Shown piece by piece: positions 26,426-37,263 of a stretch of 64,000 nucleotides of DNA. Every line of letters begins with the position of its first letter. Position 1 is the first letter of the stretch. The translations under genes and the position numbers were made by a program. Source of the stretch: Agromyces mediolanus. GTDB lineage: Bacteria; Actinomycetota; Actinomycetes; Actinomycetales; Microbacteriaceae. Location of the stretch: assembly GCF_023715325.1 (NCBI RefSeq), contig NZ_JAMBNX010000003.1:350992-414991 (forward strand), given 5' to 3'. The notes beneath the pieces were generated by a model that saw only the letters and a list, made by a program, of their open reading frames with translations, did not search any database and was not told the origin of the DNA.

Positions 26426-28771
26426 TCACGAGCGTGAGCGGCGGCGCCCCTGCTTCCGTCGGCGCGCGTAGCGGTACCGGCTCACGATCCGGCGGACCCG
26501 GCCGGCTGCGGCCGTCGCGGCGGCGGCCACGGCATCCGCCTCCGTCCAGCGCTGCGTCGCGACCGTCTCGTCGAGTTCCCGGCCCTCGAAGACGTCGCGA
26601 TCGACCGCGGCGGCGAGCGTGGCGAGCCCCTCGGCCCCGGCGAGCCCCTGCTCGCCGGACTGACCGGCGAGCGCGAGCGCCGTCTGGCGGCGCGTGGCGC
26701 GCTCGGGCGGCTCGAGCCCGAGCTCCGCATAGCGGTCGACGAGTTCGTCCCAGGCGCCGGCCGAGCTGCGGTCGGGGCGTTCGCGGAGCCGCCGCGCCCG
26801 ACGTCGCCGCTTCGCGAGCGCGACGAACAGCACGGGCAGGAAGACGATCGCGAGGGGGATGCCGACCGAGCCCGCGAGGACCCAGACCCAGCCGGGCACC
26901 TCGAAGGGGTGGTCTCGCTTCTCGTCCTCGGTGTCGTCGATCTCGACCGTCGTGAGCAGTTCGTCGTCGGTCGACTCGTTCCTCGGCGGCTGGCGCACCT
27001 GCGGCTGCGGCTCGCTCTTCGGCCGCGGCGTCTGCTCCTGCGGCACGTCGACCTGGTCGGGCGTGGGGCGGAAACTCACCCAGCCGACGCCTTCGAACGG
27101 CACCTCGACCCAGGCGGTGACATCTTCCCCGCGGATCTCGACCTCCTCCGCACCCTGCTCGACCTCGGGGGCGAAGCCCATCACCACGCGCGCCGGGTAG
27201 CCGAGCTGGCGCACCATGAGCGCCATCGCGGCGGCGTACTGCTCCTCGTCGCCCACCATCTGGGAGCGGGTGAACAGCTCGATGAGCCGATCGGCGCCGT
27301 GCCCGGCGCGTGAGGCCACGGAGTCGGAGGCGAGCCCGTGGCTCAAGAAGCCGTTGGTCTTCAGTCCCGTTTCGATCGCCCGGATGCGTCCGATCGCGCT
27401 CTCCTCGTCGCCCGCGTACTCCTCGGCCTTCGCGGCGACGACGTCCGGCAGCTGGTCCACGGGCGGCAGCTCGAGTCGGGCGACCGGGACATCGGCGAGG
27501 GCGTCGGGGTCGGGCTGCACCTGGATGCGGGCGTCGAGCGCGTAGCTCCCGCCCACCTGGAGCCCGCTCGTGAGCACGGCCGTGCCCGCATCGGCGTTGT
27601 ACCTGAGGTCGCCCGCACGACCGGCGGTGCCGTCGTCGACCAGCTGGAGCCGCGTGCCGTAGCCGATCGTCGGCAGCCAGACGTCGCGGTAGGCGAGCGA
27701 CTCGACCTCGAGGTGCCGCTCGCTGCCGAGCTCGGCGAGCGTCGGCTCGGGCAGCGTCTCGCCCACGATCGCGTAGCCGCCGTCGACCTTGGACTCCGGG
27801 CCGGCGACCGTGAACAGCCGACCGGTGTACGCGTCCATCGAGGCGAGTCGCAGCACGTCACCCGGCTGCATCCCCCGCACGCGGAGCACGGGCTCCTCGG
27901 CGAGGTCCTTCGTGTAGCTCCGGAAGCCGGCCAGCGGGCTCGAGAACTCGCGCGCGTCGAAGGGCGGCACGATCTCGTCGCGGAGCACGAAGCGCTCGGC
28001 GGCAGTCGGTGCGAACGCGAGGCCGGCCACGGTGCCGACGACGACCGCGCCGCCGACGACCGCGGCCGCGCCACCGGCGCGACGCAGCAGCGTGCGGCCG
28101 TCGGCCCCGCCCTGCTCGAGCCCGGAGCTGCGTCGCCACGCCAGCCACAGGAGCGCCAGCGCGCCGAACGCGACGCCCCGAACGGCGGCGAGGAACGCCT
28201 CGTCGGTACCGAGCAGGATGCCGGACACATAGAGCAGCACGGGACCGATGAGGAGCACCGCGGCGCGCAGCACGGTGCGACGCGCCGGCAGCCAGCGGAG
28301 CACGAGCAGTCCGCCGACGAGCGAGACGAGCCACGTCGCCACGTACGGCACGGCGGCGACGTAGTAGGGCGCCTCGACCGGGGCGGCGATCGTCACGAGA
28401 TCCGCCCAGCCGTACACCGCGCCGATCGCGAGGCCCGCCAAGGAGTCGAGGCTCGGCAGGATCACCGCGATCCCCTGTGCGGGCATCGCGAACGGCGTCC
28501 CGAGCAGGAAGTAGGCTGCGAGGGCCAGGAGCACGGTGTTCAGCACGCCGAGGCGCAGCAGCGACCCGAGCAGCGCCGCGCCCGTGCCGACGATGAGGCC
28601 GCCGACGGCGGCGAGGAGGAAGTCCATGCCGCCGAAGCTCGTCTCGTAACCGGCGACGGCGAGCAGGCACAGCGCGGCCAGCACCCCGAGGTCGACGAGC
28701 TGCGTGGTGGTGACCGTGCCGCGAAGGCGTGGCGCGGTCGCCGGTGCGAGGGTCGGGCGGGTCGCGGTCAT
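26426..28771 (-). CDS. Transglutaminase-fold membrane protein lacking catalytic Cys and His (cluster B)
   Basis: 781 residues. About seven N-terminal membrane helices (25-235), a large extracytoplasmic part, a C-terminal helix near 635-660 (VWVLAGSVGIPLAIVFLPVLFVAL) and a cytoplasmic tail, the TgpA-like layout. The core aligns with the cluster A paralogue, but the catalytic block GYCVQFA becomes GDEEQYA near 505 (Cys to Glu) and DLHAWPE becomes DVTAWVE near 551 (His to Thr), while the GYPARVVMGF and GVGWVSFRPTP scaffolds are kept. It is probably a non-enzymatic transglutaminase-fold protein. Overlaps DUF58 by ATGA. Confidence 0.88.
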   Translation of the reverse strand: MTATRPTLAPATAPRLRGTVTTTQLVDLGVLAALCLLAVAGYETSFGGMDFLLAAVGGLIVGTGAALLGSLLRLGVLNTVLLALAAYFLLGTPFAMPAQGIAVILPSLDSLAGLAIGAVYGWADLVTIAAPVEAPYYVAAVPYVATWLVSLVGGLLVLRWLPARRTVLRAAVLLIGPVLLYVSGILLGTDEAFLAAVRGVAFGALALLWLAWRRSSGLEQGGADGRTLLRRAGGAAAVVGGAVVVGTVAGLAFAPTAAERFVLRDEIVPPFDAREFSSPLAGFRSYTKDLAEEPVLRVRGMQPGDVLRLASMDAYTGRLFTVAGPESKVDGGYAIVGETLPEPTLAELGSERHLEVESLAYRDVWLPTIGYGTRLQLVDDGTAGRAGDLRYNADAGTAVLTSGLQVGGSYALDARIQVQPDPDALADVPVARLELPPVDQLPDVVAAKAEEYAGDEESAIGRIRAIETGLKTNGFLSHGLASDSVASRAGHGADRLIELFTRSQMVGDEEQYAAAMALMVRQLGYPARVVMGFAPEVEQGAEEVEIRGEDVTAWVEVPFEGVGWVSFRPTPDQVDVPQEQTPRPKSEPQPQVRQPPRNESTDDELLTTVEIDDTEDEKRDHPFEVPGWVWVLAGSVGIPLAIVFLPVLFVALAKRRRRARRLRERPDRSSAGAWDELVDRYAELGLEPPERATRRQTALALAGQSGEQGLAGAEGLATLAAAVDRDVFEGRELDETVATQRWTEADAVAAAATAAAGRVRRIVSRYRYARRRKQGRRRSRS

Positions 28772-30074
28772 GGCCTGACCCTCCGCATCACCGCGGCGAG
28801 CTCGCCGAGCTCACCGATCGTGGCGACGGTGCTCCGGCCCACCTTCGCGATCCGCGACTCGGCGCCGCGCTGCACGCGGACCGCGACGAGCGGGGTCTCG
28901 GGCGGCAGCACGGTCTGCACCGCGCGCACCTCGCTGAGCGGCTGGGCGCCGCCGGTGACGAGCACCACGACGCTCGCCGCGGGCGCGAGCCGGATCCGGT
29001 CCCGCACGAGTTCGCGCAGCGCGCCGGCGGCCGGCCCGCCGCGACGGGCGTACGGCTCGATGCGGCAGCTGTCGTCGAGGAGGCTCGTCGTGCTCGTCGT
29101 GCGCAGCCGCATCCGTTCGGTGGCGCAGACGGTCTTCGTGGCGTCGCGGATCAGCTGCACGCCGATCGACGCGAACACCGAGACGCCGAGCTCGAACTCG
29201 GCTTCGTCGTCGTAGTGCGACTCCTCGGTCGACTGGAGGAGCACCAGTTCGGAGCGCCGAGTCTCCTCGTACTGGCGCACCATCAGGCGGCCGGTGCGCG
29301 CCGAGCTCCGCCAGTGCACGTTGCGCAGCGGGTCGCCGGGCTCGTAGGCGCGGAGCGCGTGGAAGGAGAGGTCGTGATCGGTGATGACCTTCGTGACCTC
29401 GCCTTCGAGGTCGCGGACGAGGCCGGCCGCGGACGGGCGGAGCCGGGCGGTCACCGGGTGCACGAAGAGCTCGACGGGATCGTTCCAGCGCACCGTCCTC
29501 CGAAGCAGTCCGAGTTCGTCGCCGCGGACCGAGATCGCCGGTCCGGCGACGATCACCGCACGGCGATTGGTCGGCACCGCGAAGAGCTCCTCGTGCTCCG
29601 CCCGCGGCTCCAGCGTCGGAATCCGGAAGACGGCCGATCCCGCTCCGACCGGCAGCTCGATGCGCGAGGAGACCGAGTTCGAGCCGCCGTCGTTCACGAC
29701 GGTCAGCCGGCCGAGCGCACGCTCCCCGGCGACCACCCGACGCGGCTCCAGCTCGACGCCGACGCGGTAGCGCAGTCGACCGAACACGAACGGCACCGCG
29801 ATGAGGAGCGCCCCCGCGAGCGTGGCGGCGAGGAACGCGAACTCCACCCAGTCGAGAACCACCGCGATCAGCGTCGCGACGAGCGCCGCGACCAGCACGA
29901 GCCATCCCGTGGTCGAGACCAGACTCGTGACCGGCCGGACGAAGGCCGCGACGGCCCGCCGGGCTCGCCCGAGCCGTTCGCCGAACGAACCGGCTGTACG
30001 CGCGACGGAGCGCCCGACGGCCTGGAAGGCCAGCCGGGACTGCGAAGGCTGCGGCGTGGTGCCGGCGTCGCCCG

Positions 30075-30078
<4 letters not shown>
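28768..30078 (-). CDS. DUF58 domain protein (cluster B)
   Basis: 436 residues from ATG 30078, overlapping both neighbours by ATGA. Two membrane helices (about 45-62 and 68-88) precede the DUF58 signature YEPGDPLRNVHWRSSARTGRLMVRQYE near 250 and a C-terminal alpha/beta (VWA-like) region. It is the presumed client of the adjacent MoxR ATPase. More than a close duplicate of the cluster A DUF58 protein: overall similarity outside the signature looks low. Confidence 0.88.
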
Positions 30079-31043
<965 letters not shown>

Positions 31044-31071
31044 GTCGTTCGTTCCTCCACGGTGGAAATCA

Positions 31072-34000
31072 TCAGAGTGCGCCCCAGTTCGCGACGCTGC
31101 TGTAGAAGGTGCCGCCCGGCCCCTGGAAGCGGATGCGGACGCCCGGGAACTCGGCCGGGTTCGCCTCGCCCAGGAAGCTGAGCGTCTGGAAGGTGCCGCC
31201 GCTGCCCAGGTTGATCCGCTGCGACGTCATCGAGGTCCAGCCGGCGCTCGTGCTCCAGTGCTGGTACTCGACGGTCACGGTGTAGGAGCCGGGGGTGAAG
31301 TCCGAGTACCTGGCCGCGACGTAGCGGCAGCAGCCGCTGTCGCCGCCCTTGTAGACCGACGCGCTCGGCGAGGGCGGGGGCGGGTTGTTGACGGTGACGC
31401 GATCGGACGCGCCCGGTCCTGCGTTGTTGCCGCCGTTGATCGCGCGCACCTCCACGGTGTGCGTGCCGGCGCCCTGGTTCGGGAAGCTGGCTGCACGAGC
31501 CGGCACGTCCTGCCAGCCACCGCCGTCGAAGCGGACCTGATACCGCAGCTGGCCGCCGCCGTCCTGTGTGGGGGCGTTCCAGCTCGCCCGCACCGTCGTC
31601 GGTGCGTTGCCGTCGGCGCTCACCCGCACATCGGTCGGCGCGCTCGGCGTACCCCAGGGCGTCACCGACGCGGAGAGAGTGGAGTACGTGCCGTCGCCCA
31701 TCTTGTTGCTCGCCCGCACCTGGAAGGTGTACGCCTGGCCGTTCGTGAGGCCGCCGATCACCTGATTCTTGCCCGCCGCGTCCGCGCCGAACGGCCGGGC
31801 CGAGCCGGCACCGGCCACGTCGTAGCCGGTGATCGCGGCGTTGTTGTTCGCCGGCGCGCTCCACTTGATCGTCGCCTGGCCGTCGCCGCTCGCGACGACC
31901 GTGGGCGCGCCCGGTGCGTCCGGCGCATCGCGGACGACGACGGTCACCTGGCCCTGCGCCTGGCGGGTCGGGTCCTTGGTGCCGTCCTCGATGCGGTAGT
32001 TCACCGTCACCGTTCCGGTGAACGCCGAGCCCGTCCGGATCGTCACGTCCTCCGGGGTGAAGCTCGCCGTCGCGTTCGCGCCGACGCTCACCACCTCCGC
32101 GGCCACCACCCGCAGCGGCACGCCGTCCTGCGCGAAGGGGTTGAAGTCGTTCTCGAGCACCGGGACCGTCACCGAGCCCCCGCGCTTCACCTCCAGCTCA
32201 CCGGTGTTCGGGTCGGCGACCGCTCGCGGCTTCGCCCGCGTCGACGACACCACCTTCACGTCGACGTACCCGGGAACGGTGAACTCGTTGAAGCGGAGCT
32301 GGAAAGAGAGGCGAGCGGACGCCCCGGGCTGCACACCGAGGGGCGCCTGCATCCGCAGGATCGAGCCGTCGACGATCTCCGCCTGGATCTCCTCGCTCTG
32401 CCCGCTGAGGCCGGTGTAGCTCACCTTCGCGATGTTGTCCGGGTTCGGCTGATCGGTCATCTCGCGCAGGTCGACCTCGAGCGGAGCCTCGCCGGCCTCG
32501 ATGGTCTCACCGCGCGGGGTGAACGTCGGCGCGACGTCGTTGAAGCCGGGGTCGCCGACCGTGATCGGGAAGCTCAGGATGGCCCGACGGCCGACCGGGT
32601 CGTCGGCGCCCTTGCCGTCGGTCACCTCGAAGGTCACCGTCGCGGGGCCGCGGTAGTCCCGCTCCGGCTCGAACCGCAGCTCGGTGCCGCTCACCATCGG
32701 CGAGCCGGCCGAGTTCGTCGCCGACGCCGACAGGATCGTGGCGGGCTGGCCAGAGGGCACCTCGACGAGCTCGCCGACGCCCCACTCGATGCTGCCGTTC
32801 ATCGGCACGACGATCTCGCCGAGGTTCTTCAGGTACGGCGCCGGGAACTTCGCGCGCTCCTCGGCCGCGATCTCCTCCGGCGTCTTCGGGCGCTGGGTCT
32901 CCTCCGGCACGGCGTCGCCGTCCGGCATGGGTGGCACGATCACGAACGCCATCGCGGACAGCTCGTCGAGCTCGTTCGTGAGCCGGAACGCCACCGCGTA
33001 GCGTTCCTGGGCCGGCCGCACGGAGATGGTGCCGTCGGCTGCGACCTCGGCGCGGCCGGCGTTCGGCCCCTCGACGGTGACGACGAGGTCTTCGACGAGC
33101 CCGCCCGGGTTCGTCGCGTCCTTCAGCGGGTCGACGACCGCGTCCTCGCCGGCGACGAGCCGTTCGGGCTCGAGCACCTGGTCCTCGGCCGTCGGCGGGT
33201 CGATCACGGCGTCCTCGCTCACCGCGAGCTGCAGGAACGCGGTGTCGGTTCCGCCGTGCCCGTTCGAGATCGCGTAGCGGATCGTGTAGGCCCCCTCGCC
33301 CTCCGGCGCGGTCACGATGACCCGGCGGCGGTCCCGGATCTCGGCCTCGATGCCCTCGTCGACCTCGGGGAGGTCCGCGACGTGCAGACTGTAGCCATTC
33401 GGGTCGGAGTCGTTCAGCAGCACGTCGACGCCGACGGTGCGACCCGGCTTCATCTCGATCGCGTCGTCGACCGCGGTCGGCGGCGCCTGCACCTCGGCGC
33501 GCGGGATGACGCCGATCCGGATGGTGCCGACGGCCTCCTCGCCCTGCGTGTCACGCAGCACGTAGCGGAACTCGTCGGTGCCACTGCCTCCGGCGAACGC
33601 CTCGTACGTGAACGAGGTGCTCGTGCGCTCGAGGATCCGGCCGAGGGCCGGCGCCTGATCGATGCCGGTGAGCACGACCGAGTCGCCGTCGGGGTCGATG
33701 CCGTCGAGCGGGACGTCGATGGTCACCGCCGAGCCGGCGAAGGTGCGCGAGGTGAGCGGGGTGGGCAGCGGTGCCCGGTTCTCGGCGTCCCGCCCGATGA
33801 CCGTGAAGGTGACCGTGGCACGTGCGAGCTGCTCGAAGTCGTCGAGCACCGTGTAGACGACGGTGTGCACGCCCGCCTGGTCGGGTGCCTGGAACCGCAC
33901 CGACTCGCCATCGGTGAACGCGAGCGCGCCGGGCGCTCCGCTGAGATCGAGCTCGGGGTCGAGCCACATCGTCGCCGCGTCGGGGTGGTAGTCGTTCGCG

Positions 34001-36393
34001 AGCACCGGCACGGTGACGATGTCCCCGGCGCGCACGATGGCGGAATCGTCGAGCGCGACGGGGGGCTGGTGCTTCACGAGCGGCGGAACAGGGACGACGG
34101 TCACGGTCGAGGTCGCGGTGTTCACGCCGTCGGAGACCGTGTACGAGAACTGCAGCTGCCGGTCGAGCGCCTCGGAGGCGCTCACGCGGGCGACGGTGTT
34201 CGTGAGGAGCTCGACCGAGACGAGGCCGTCCGTGGCGGTGTCGTCGATCGACTGCACCGCGAGCACGCGACCGGAGGGGGACACGTCGTTCGCGAGGACC
34301 GAGACGGAGGTCGGCTCGCCGGGCCGGAGGTAGGCGGTGTCCTTCACGGCGATGGGCGCGGGCGGGTCGGCCGGCGGTTCGACGACCTGCACCCGGATGA
34401 GCCCGACGCTCACATTGGCCCCGGCACCGAGGTCGTACAGGAAGATGTACTCCCCCGCGGTGTTGCTCGAGAAGGCGATCGTGCCGCGCTCGGGGTTCGG
34501 CGTCGTCGTGGCGCCCTCGGGCGGCTCGGGCACGCCGAGGAGCTCCACCGGTGCGCCGGAGGGCGAGAGGTCGTTCAGGAGCGGCTCGATGAGCACGTTC
34601 TCGCCGACGAAGACCTGAGCGAAGTCGGGCGTGCCGATCGGGTTCAGCGAGCCGGCGGGCTTCACGTCGACGGTGAGCGTCCCGGTCGCCGAGTTCTGGC
34701 CGTCGGAGACCGTGTAGACGACCTCCTTCAGGCCGAGCTCCGCCGACTTGTGCTCGAAGGTGACGAAGCCGTCGGGGCTCGCACGCACCAGGTCACCGCT
34801 CGTCGGCGAGGCATCGACGAGGAAGAGGTCGTCGCCGTCGGGGTCGCTCCAGTCGGCGAGCAGGTTGTAGGAGATCTGCTGGCCCTGCTCGACGCTCGTC
34901 GCCCCGTTGCGCATCGGCTTCGGCGCGGCATTCTCGCTCTCGGGCACGACTCGGAGGTTCACGCTCGCCTCGGCGACTCCGCCGCGCCCGTCGTCGGCGG
35001 TGTACCGGAAGCTGACGGTGCCGGCGGCACCGTCAGCCGGGGTGAACTGGAGGGCGCGGCCGCCGTCGATGACGTCGAGGCGTCCGGCCGCTTCGGCGAT
35101 CTCGCTCGTCCGGACGATGGTGAGCACGTCGCCATCGGGGTCGGTGTCGTTCGCCAGCACGTCGACGATCGTGGTCCGCCCCGGGCGCACGCCGAAGTCG
35201 TCGTCGCGTGCGACCGGCGGGCGGTTCTGCTCGGTGCGCTCGGCAAGCGTGTCCTCGAAGGTCTGCTGGGCGCTCTTCTCGTCGCCCTCGAGTTCGTCGG
35301 TCTCCTCCGGGGGCGTGACCTCTTCCCAGTTGTCGACAAGGCGGAGCTCGGAGTCGAGGAGCCAGGCGTCCCCGTTCGCGAGGTTGTTCAGCACCACGAC
35401 GTCGCGGTTCACCCGGAACTCGAGCCGACCGCCAGCGGTCGACTGCTCGAGGTCGACGCCGCGCGGCTCCTCGCCGTCGCAGACCGCGAGGTAGCGGCCG
35501 GCCTCGGCCCAGGCGCCGTGCACGCAGGCTCCGACCCGCACCGGTGCGGCGACGCTCGACCGCTTCTCGGTGCTCGCGGCGCCCTCCCGCTGCACCTCGC
35601 GGACCTCGCCACCGCCGAGCGGTGCGAACAGGAGCGCATCAGCGGTCGCCACGACGGCTTCGGATGCCTCGGGGCCCGACTGCTGCAAGCGCAGGGCGCC
35701 GCCCGGCAGTTCGATCCGCCGCTCGTCGACGAGGAGTTCGTCGGCCTCGAGGTCGAGGACGACGGCCCGCTCGCCCACCGCGGCGAGCTCGTGCTCGCCG
35801 AAGGCGCCGATCGAACGGACCACGGGTGCCTCGGCGCCTCGTTCGAGGCTCAGCAGTTCACCGGGCTTGGGGTCGCTCGCGAAGACGGTGCCCCGTTCAC
35901 TGACCGCGACCGCAGCACCCGAGCCGAGCTTCGCGACGGGCTCGGTGCCGCGCCAGTCGAACGAGAGCGACCCGGCGGCCGGCACGGTCCACAGTTCGCC
36001 CTTCGGCGACAGTACGGCGATCACGTCGCCGCCGTAGGCCACCCTGGAGGCGGGCGGCACGTCGATGCGTTCGACGAGCGTCGTGAAGGCGGCGTCGACC
36101 CGTTCGATCGAGCCGACCGACGGGTCGTACGCGAAGGCGTCCTGCCCGTGCTGGAAGACATCGGTCTCGCTCGCGGCGGTCGCGACCGCCGCGTCGAGCT
36201 CGTCGATCTGCCGGTTGAGCCGGCCGAGCTGCAGTTCTTCGGCGTTCGTGACCCAGACCTCGCGCACGCGGAGGTCGGGGTCGGTCACCGGGAACCCCTG
36301 GTGCAGCACCGCGAAGCCGATCGGGACACCGGCCAGCACCGCGAGCGCGGTGACCGAGGCGATGGTGCGTCGGCGGGCACCGAAGAACCCCAT
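31072..36393 (-). CDS. Giant exported Ig-like / fibronectin type III repeat protein
   Basis: 1773 residues. A short basic N-terminus and one hydrophobic helix (about 10-29) make it a membrane-anchored or exported protein with nearly everything outside. Residues 60-370 have short beta repeats and may form a propeller. From about 385 to 1460 there are about eleven Ig/cadherin-like units, marked by NDTDPDGD-type turns near 414, 517, 608, 703, 803, 900, 997, 1094 and on, a period close to 97. Two FN3 domains follow near 1490 and 1585, then a C-terminal domain with adjacent Cys-Cys near 1686. No LPXTG or second anchor. The genes around it encode kinase, FHA and MoxR functions. Confidence 0.9.
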   Translation of the reverse strand: MGFFGARRRTIASVTALAVLAGVPIGFAVLHQGFPVTDPDLRVREVWVTNAEELQLGRLNRQIDELDAAVATAASETDVFQHGQDAFAYDPSVGSIERVDAAFTTLVERIDVPPASRVAYGGDVIAVLSPKGELWTVPAAGSLSFDWRGTEPVAKLGSGAAVAVSERGTVFASDPKPGELLSLERGAEAPVVRSIGAFGEHELAAVGERAVVLDLEADELLVDERRIELPGGALRLQQSGPEASEAVVATADALLFAPLGGGEVREVQREGAASTEKRSSVAAPVRVGACVHGAWAEAGRYLAVCDGEEPRGVDLEQSTAGGRLEFRVNRDVVVLNNLANGDAWLLDSELRLVDNWEEVTPPEETDELEGDEKSAQQTFEDTLAERTEQNRPPVARDDDFGVRPGRTTIVDVLANDTDPDGDVLTIVRTSEIAEAAGRLDVIDGGRALQFTPADGAAGTVSFRYTADDGRGGVAEASVNLRVVPESENAAPKPMRNGATSVEQGQQISYNLLADWSDPDGDDLFLVDASPTSGDLVRASPDGFVTFEHKSAELGLKEVVYTVSDGQNSATGTLTVDVKPAGSLNPIGTPDFAQVFVGENVLIEPLLNDLSPSGAPVELLGVPEPPEGATTTPNPERGTIAFSSNTAGEYIFLYDLGAGANVSVGLIRVQVVEPPADPPAPIAVKDTAYLRPGEPTSVSVLANDVSPSGRVLAVQSIDDTATDGLVSVELLTNTVARVSASEALDRQLQFSYTVSDGVNTATSTVTVVPVPPLVKHQPPVALDDSAIVRAGDIVTVPVLANDYHPDAATMWLDPELDLSGAPGALAFTDGESVRFQAPDQAGVHTVVYTVLDDFEQLARATVTFTVIGRDAENRAPLPTPLTSRTFAGSAVTIDVPLDGIDPDGDSVVLTGIDQAPALGRILERTSTSFTYEAFAGGSGTDEFRYVLRDTQGEEAVGTIRIGVIPRAEVQAPPTAVDDAIEMKPGRTVGVDVLLNDSDPNGYSLHVADLPEVDEGIEAEIRDRRRVIVTAPEGEGAYTIRYAISNGHGGTDTAFLQLAVSEDAVIDPPTAEDQVLEPERLVAGEDAVVDPLKDATNPGGLVEDLVVTVEGPNAGRAEVAADGTISVRPAQERYAVAFRLTNELDELSAMAFVIVPPMPDGDAVPEETQRPKTPEEIAAEERAKFPAPYLKNLGEIVVPMNGSIEWGVGELVEVPSGQPATILSASATNSAGSPMVSGTELRFEPERDYRGPATVTFEVTDGKGADDPVGRRAILSFPITVGDPGFNDVAPTFTPRGETIEAGEAPLEVDLREMTDQPNPDNIAKVSYTGLSGQSEEIQAEIVDGSILRMQAPLGVQPGASARLSFQLRFNEFTVPGYVDVKVVSSTRAKPRAVADPNTGELEVKRGGSVTVPVLENDFNPFAQDGVPLRVVAAEVVSVGANATASFTPEDVTIRTGSAFTGTVTVNYRIEDGTKDPTRQAQGQVTVVVRDAPDAPGAPTVVASGDGQATIKWSAPANNNAAITGYDVAGAGSARPFGADAAGKNQVIGGLTNGQAYTFQVRASNKMGDGTYSTLSASVTPWGTPSAPTDVRVSADGNAPTTVRASWNAPTQDGGGQLRYQVRFDGGGWQDVPARAASFPNQGAGTHTVEVRAINGGNNAGPGASDRVTVNNPPPPSPSASVYKGGDSGCCRYVAARYSDFTPGSYTVTVEYQHWSTSAGWTSMTSQRINLGSGGTFQTLSFLGEANPAEFPGVRIRFQGPGGTFYSSVANWGAL

Positions 36394-36475
36394 GGCGCTC
36401 CCCCCTCGGTGCCGTCGTCGGGTCGTCGTCGAAACGGCCCGGTCGCCTCAGGTGGAGCGTGCCGGGCCGGGCATC

Positions 36476-36481
36476 AACCTA
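36476..36481 (-). promoter_or_regulatory. Possible internal promoter before the giant Ig-like gene
   Basis: The 150-base gap 36394-36543 is the largest break in the upstream half of cluster B. It contains minus-strand TAGGTT (36481-36476) as a possible -10, and two short palindromes, GGGGAG-GA-CTCCCC (36507-36520) and GGGGCGCCCC (36491-36500). No firm -35. Confidence 0.25.
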
Positions 36482-36543
36482 ACATGCGGAGGGGCGCCCC
36501 CCAAACGGGGAGGACTCCCCATGGCGGGGCATCCGCCGGCCGG

Positions 36544-37263
36544 TCAGGCCTCCGCCGCGCGCGCTTCGTCGGACTCTTCACGCGCCCGATCCAGCAGCGG
36601 GAGCTCGTCCGCGCTCACGAGACGTGTCGCCACCGCGTACTCCACGAGCCTGGCCCGACGGTTCGTCGCGAGCTTGCCGCGGCCGCCTCGCAACCCCTCG
36701 ACCCCGATCTTGTCGAGCTTCTCGCAGACGTTGTCGAGCTTCCGGTTGAACGTCGTCATGCTCCACCCGAGGCGCTCGGCGGCCTCCGCGGAGCTCGGCA
36801 CCGTGGCCCGGCCCGCCGGCTGCACGAGCACCTGCTCCGCGAGGGCGAGCACGAGCAGCCGCTGGCTCGGCGTGAGCGACACCGGCATGATCGTCGTGCC
36901 GGCCGTCGACGTCTCGGCGGTCAGCGAGGTGTTGTAGAAGTCGTCCTCGGCGTGCACGGTGAAGTCGTACGCGGTGGATCCGGCACTGAACATCACGTGC
37001 ATCGTCTGGAACACGATCGGCAGTCGTGCGCCCGGCGCGAGCCACGCTTGCACACTGCCGGTCGCGTCCGACACCGTCGCGGAGAGCAGCTGACCGACGT
37101 TGTCCAGCCACCACAAGCCGTACTCGGCCCTGAGCGTCAGAAAGACGCGGTGCAGGTACGGGTTCTCGTCGATCACCAGCTCGGCCTCGCGACCGATGCC
37201 GAACGGCACGCCCTCCTCGACGGTGTACCACTCCCCGCAGAACTCGATCCGCAACGGCCTCAT
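36544..37263 (-). CDS. FHA-like domain protein with C-terminal helix-turn-helix
   Basis: 239 residues from ATG 37263, overlapping the kinase stop. The N-terminal half looks like an FHA beta-sandwich (FGIGREAELVIDENPYLHRVF near 22-42, then WWLDNVGQ), but the usual Ser of the SxxH block is absent. The C-terminal part LTPSQRLLVLALAEQVL to SAEAAERLGWSMTTFNRKLDNVCEKL (about 140-195) resembles a sigma-region-4 or winged HTH. It may turn kinase signals into transcription, though DNA binding is only inferred. Confidence 0.78.
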   Translation of the reverse strand: MRPLRIEFCGEWYTVEEGVPFGIGREAELVIDENPYLHRVFLTLRAEYGLWWLDNVGQLLSATVSDATGSVQAWLAPGARLPIVFQTMHVMFSAGSTAYDFTVHAEDDFYNTSLTAETSTAGTTIMPVSLTPSQRLLVLALAEQVLVQPAGRATVPSSAEAAERLGWSMTTFNRKLDNVCEKLDKIGVEGLRGGRGKLATNRRARLVEYAVATRLVSADELPLLDRAREESDEARAAEA

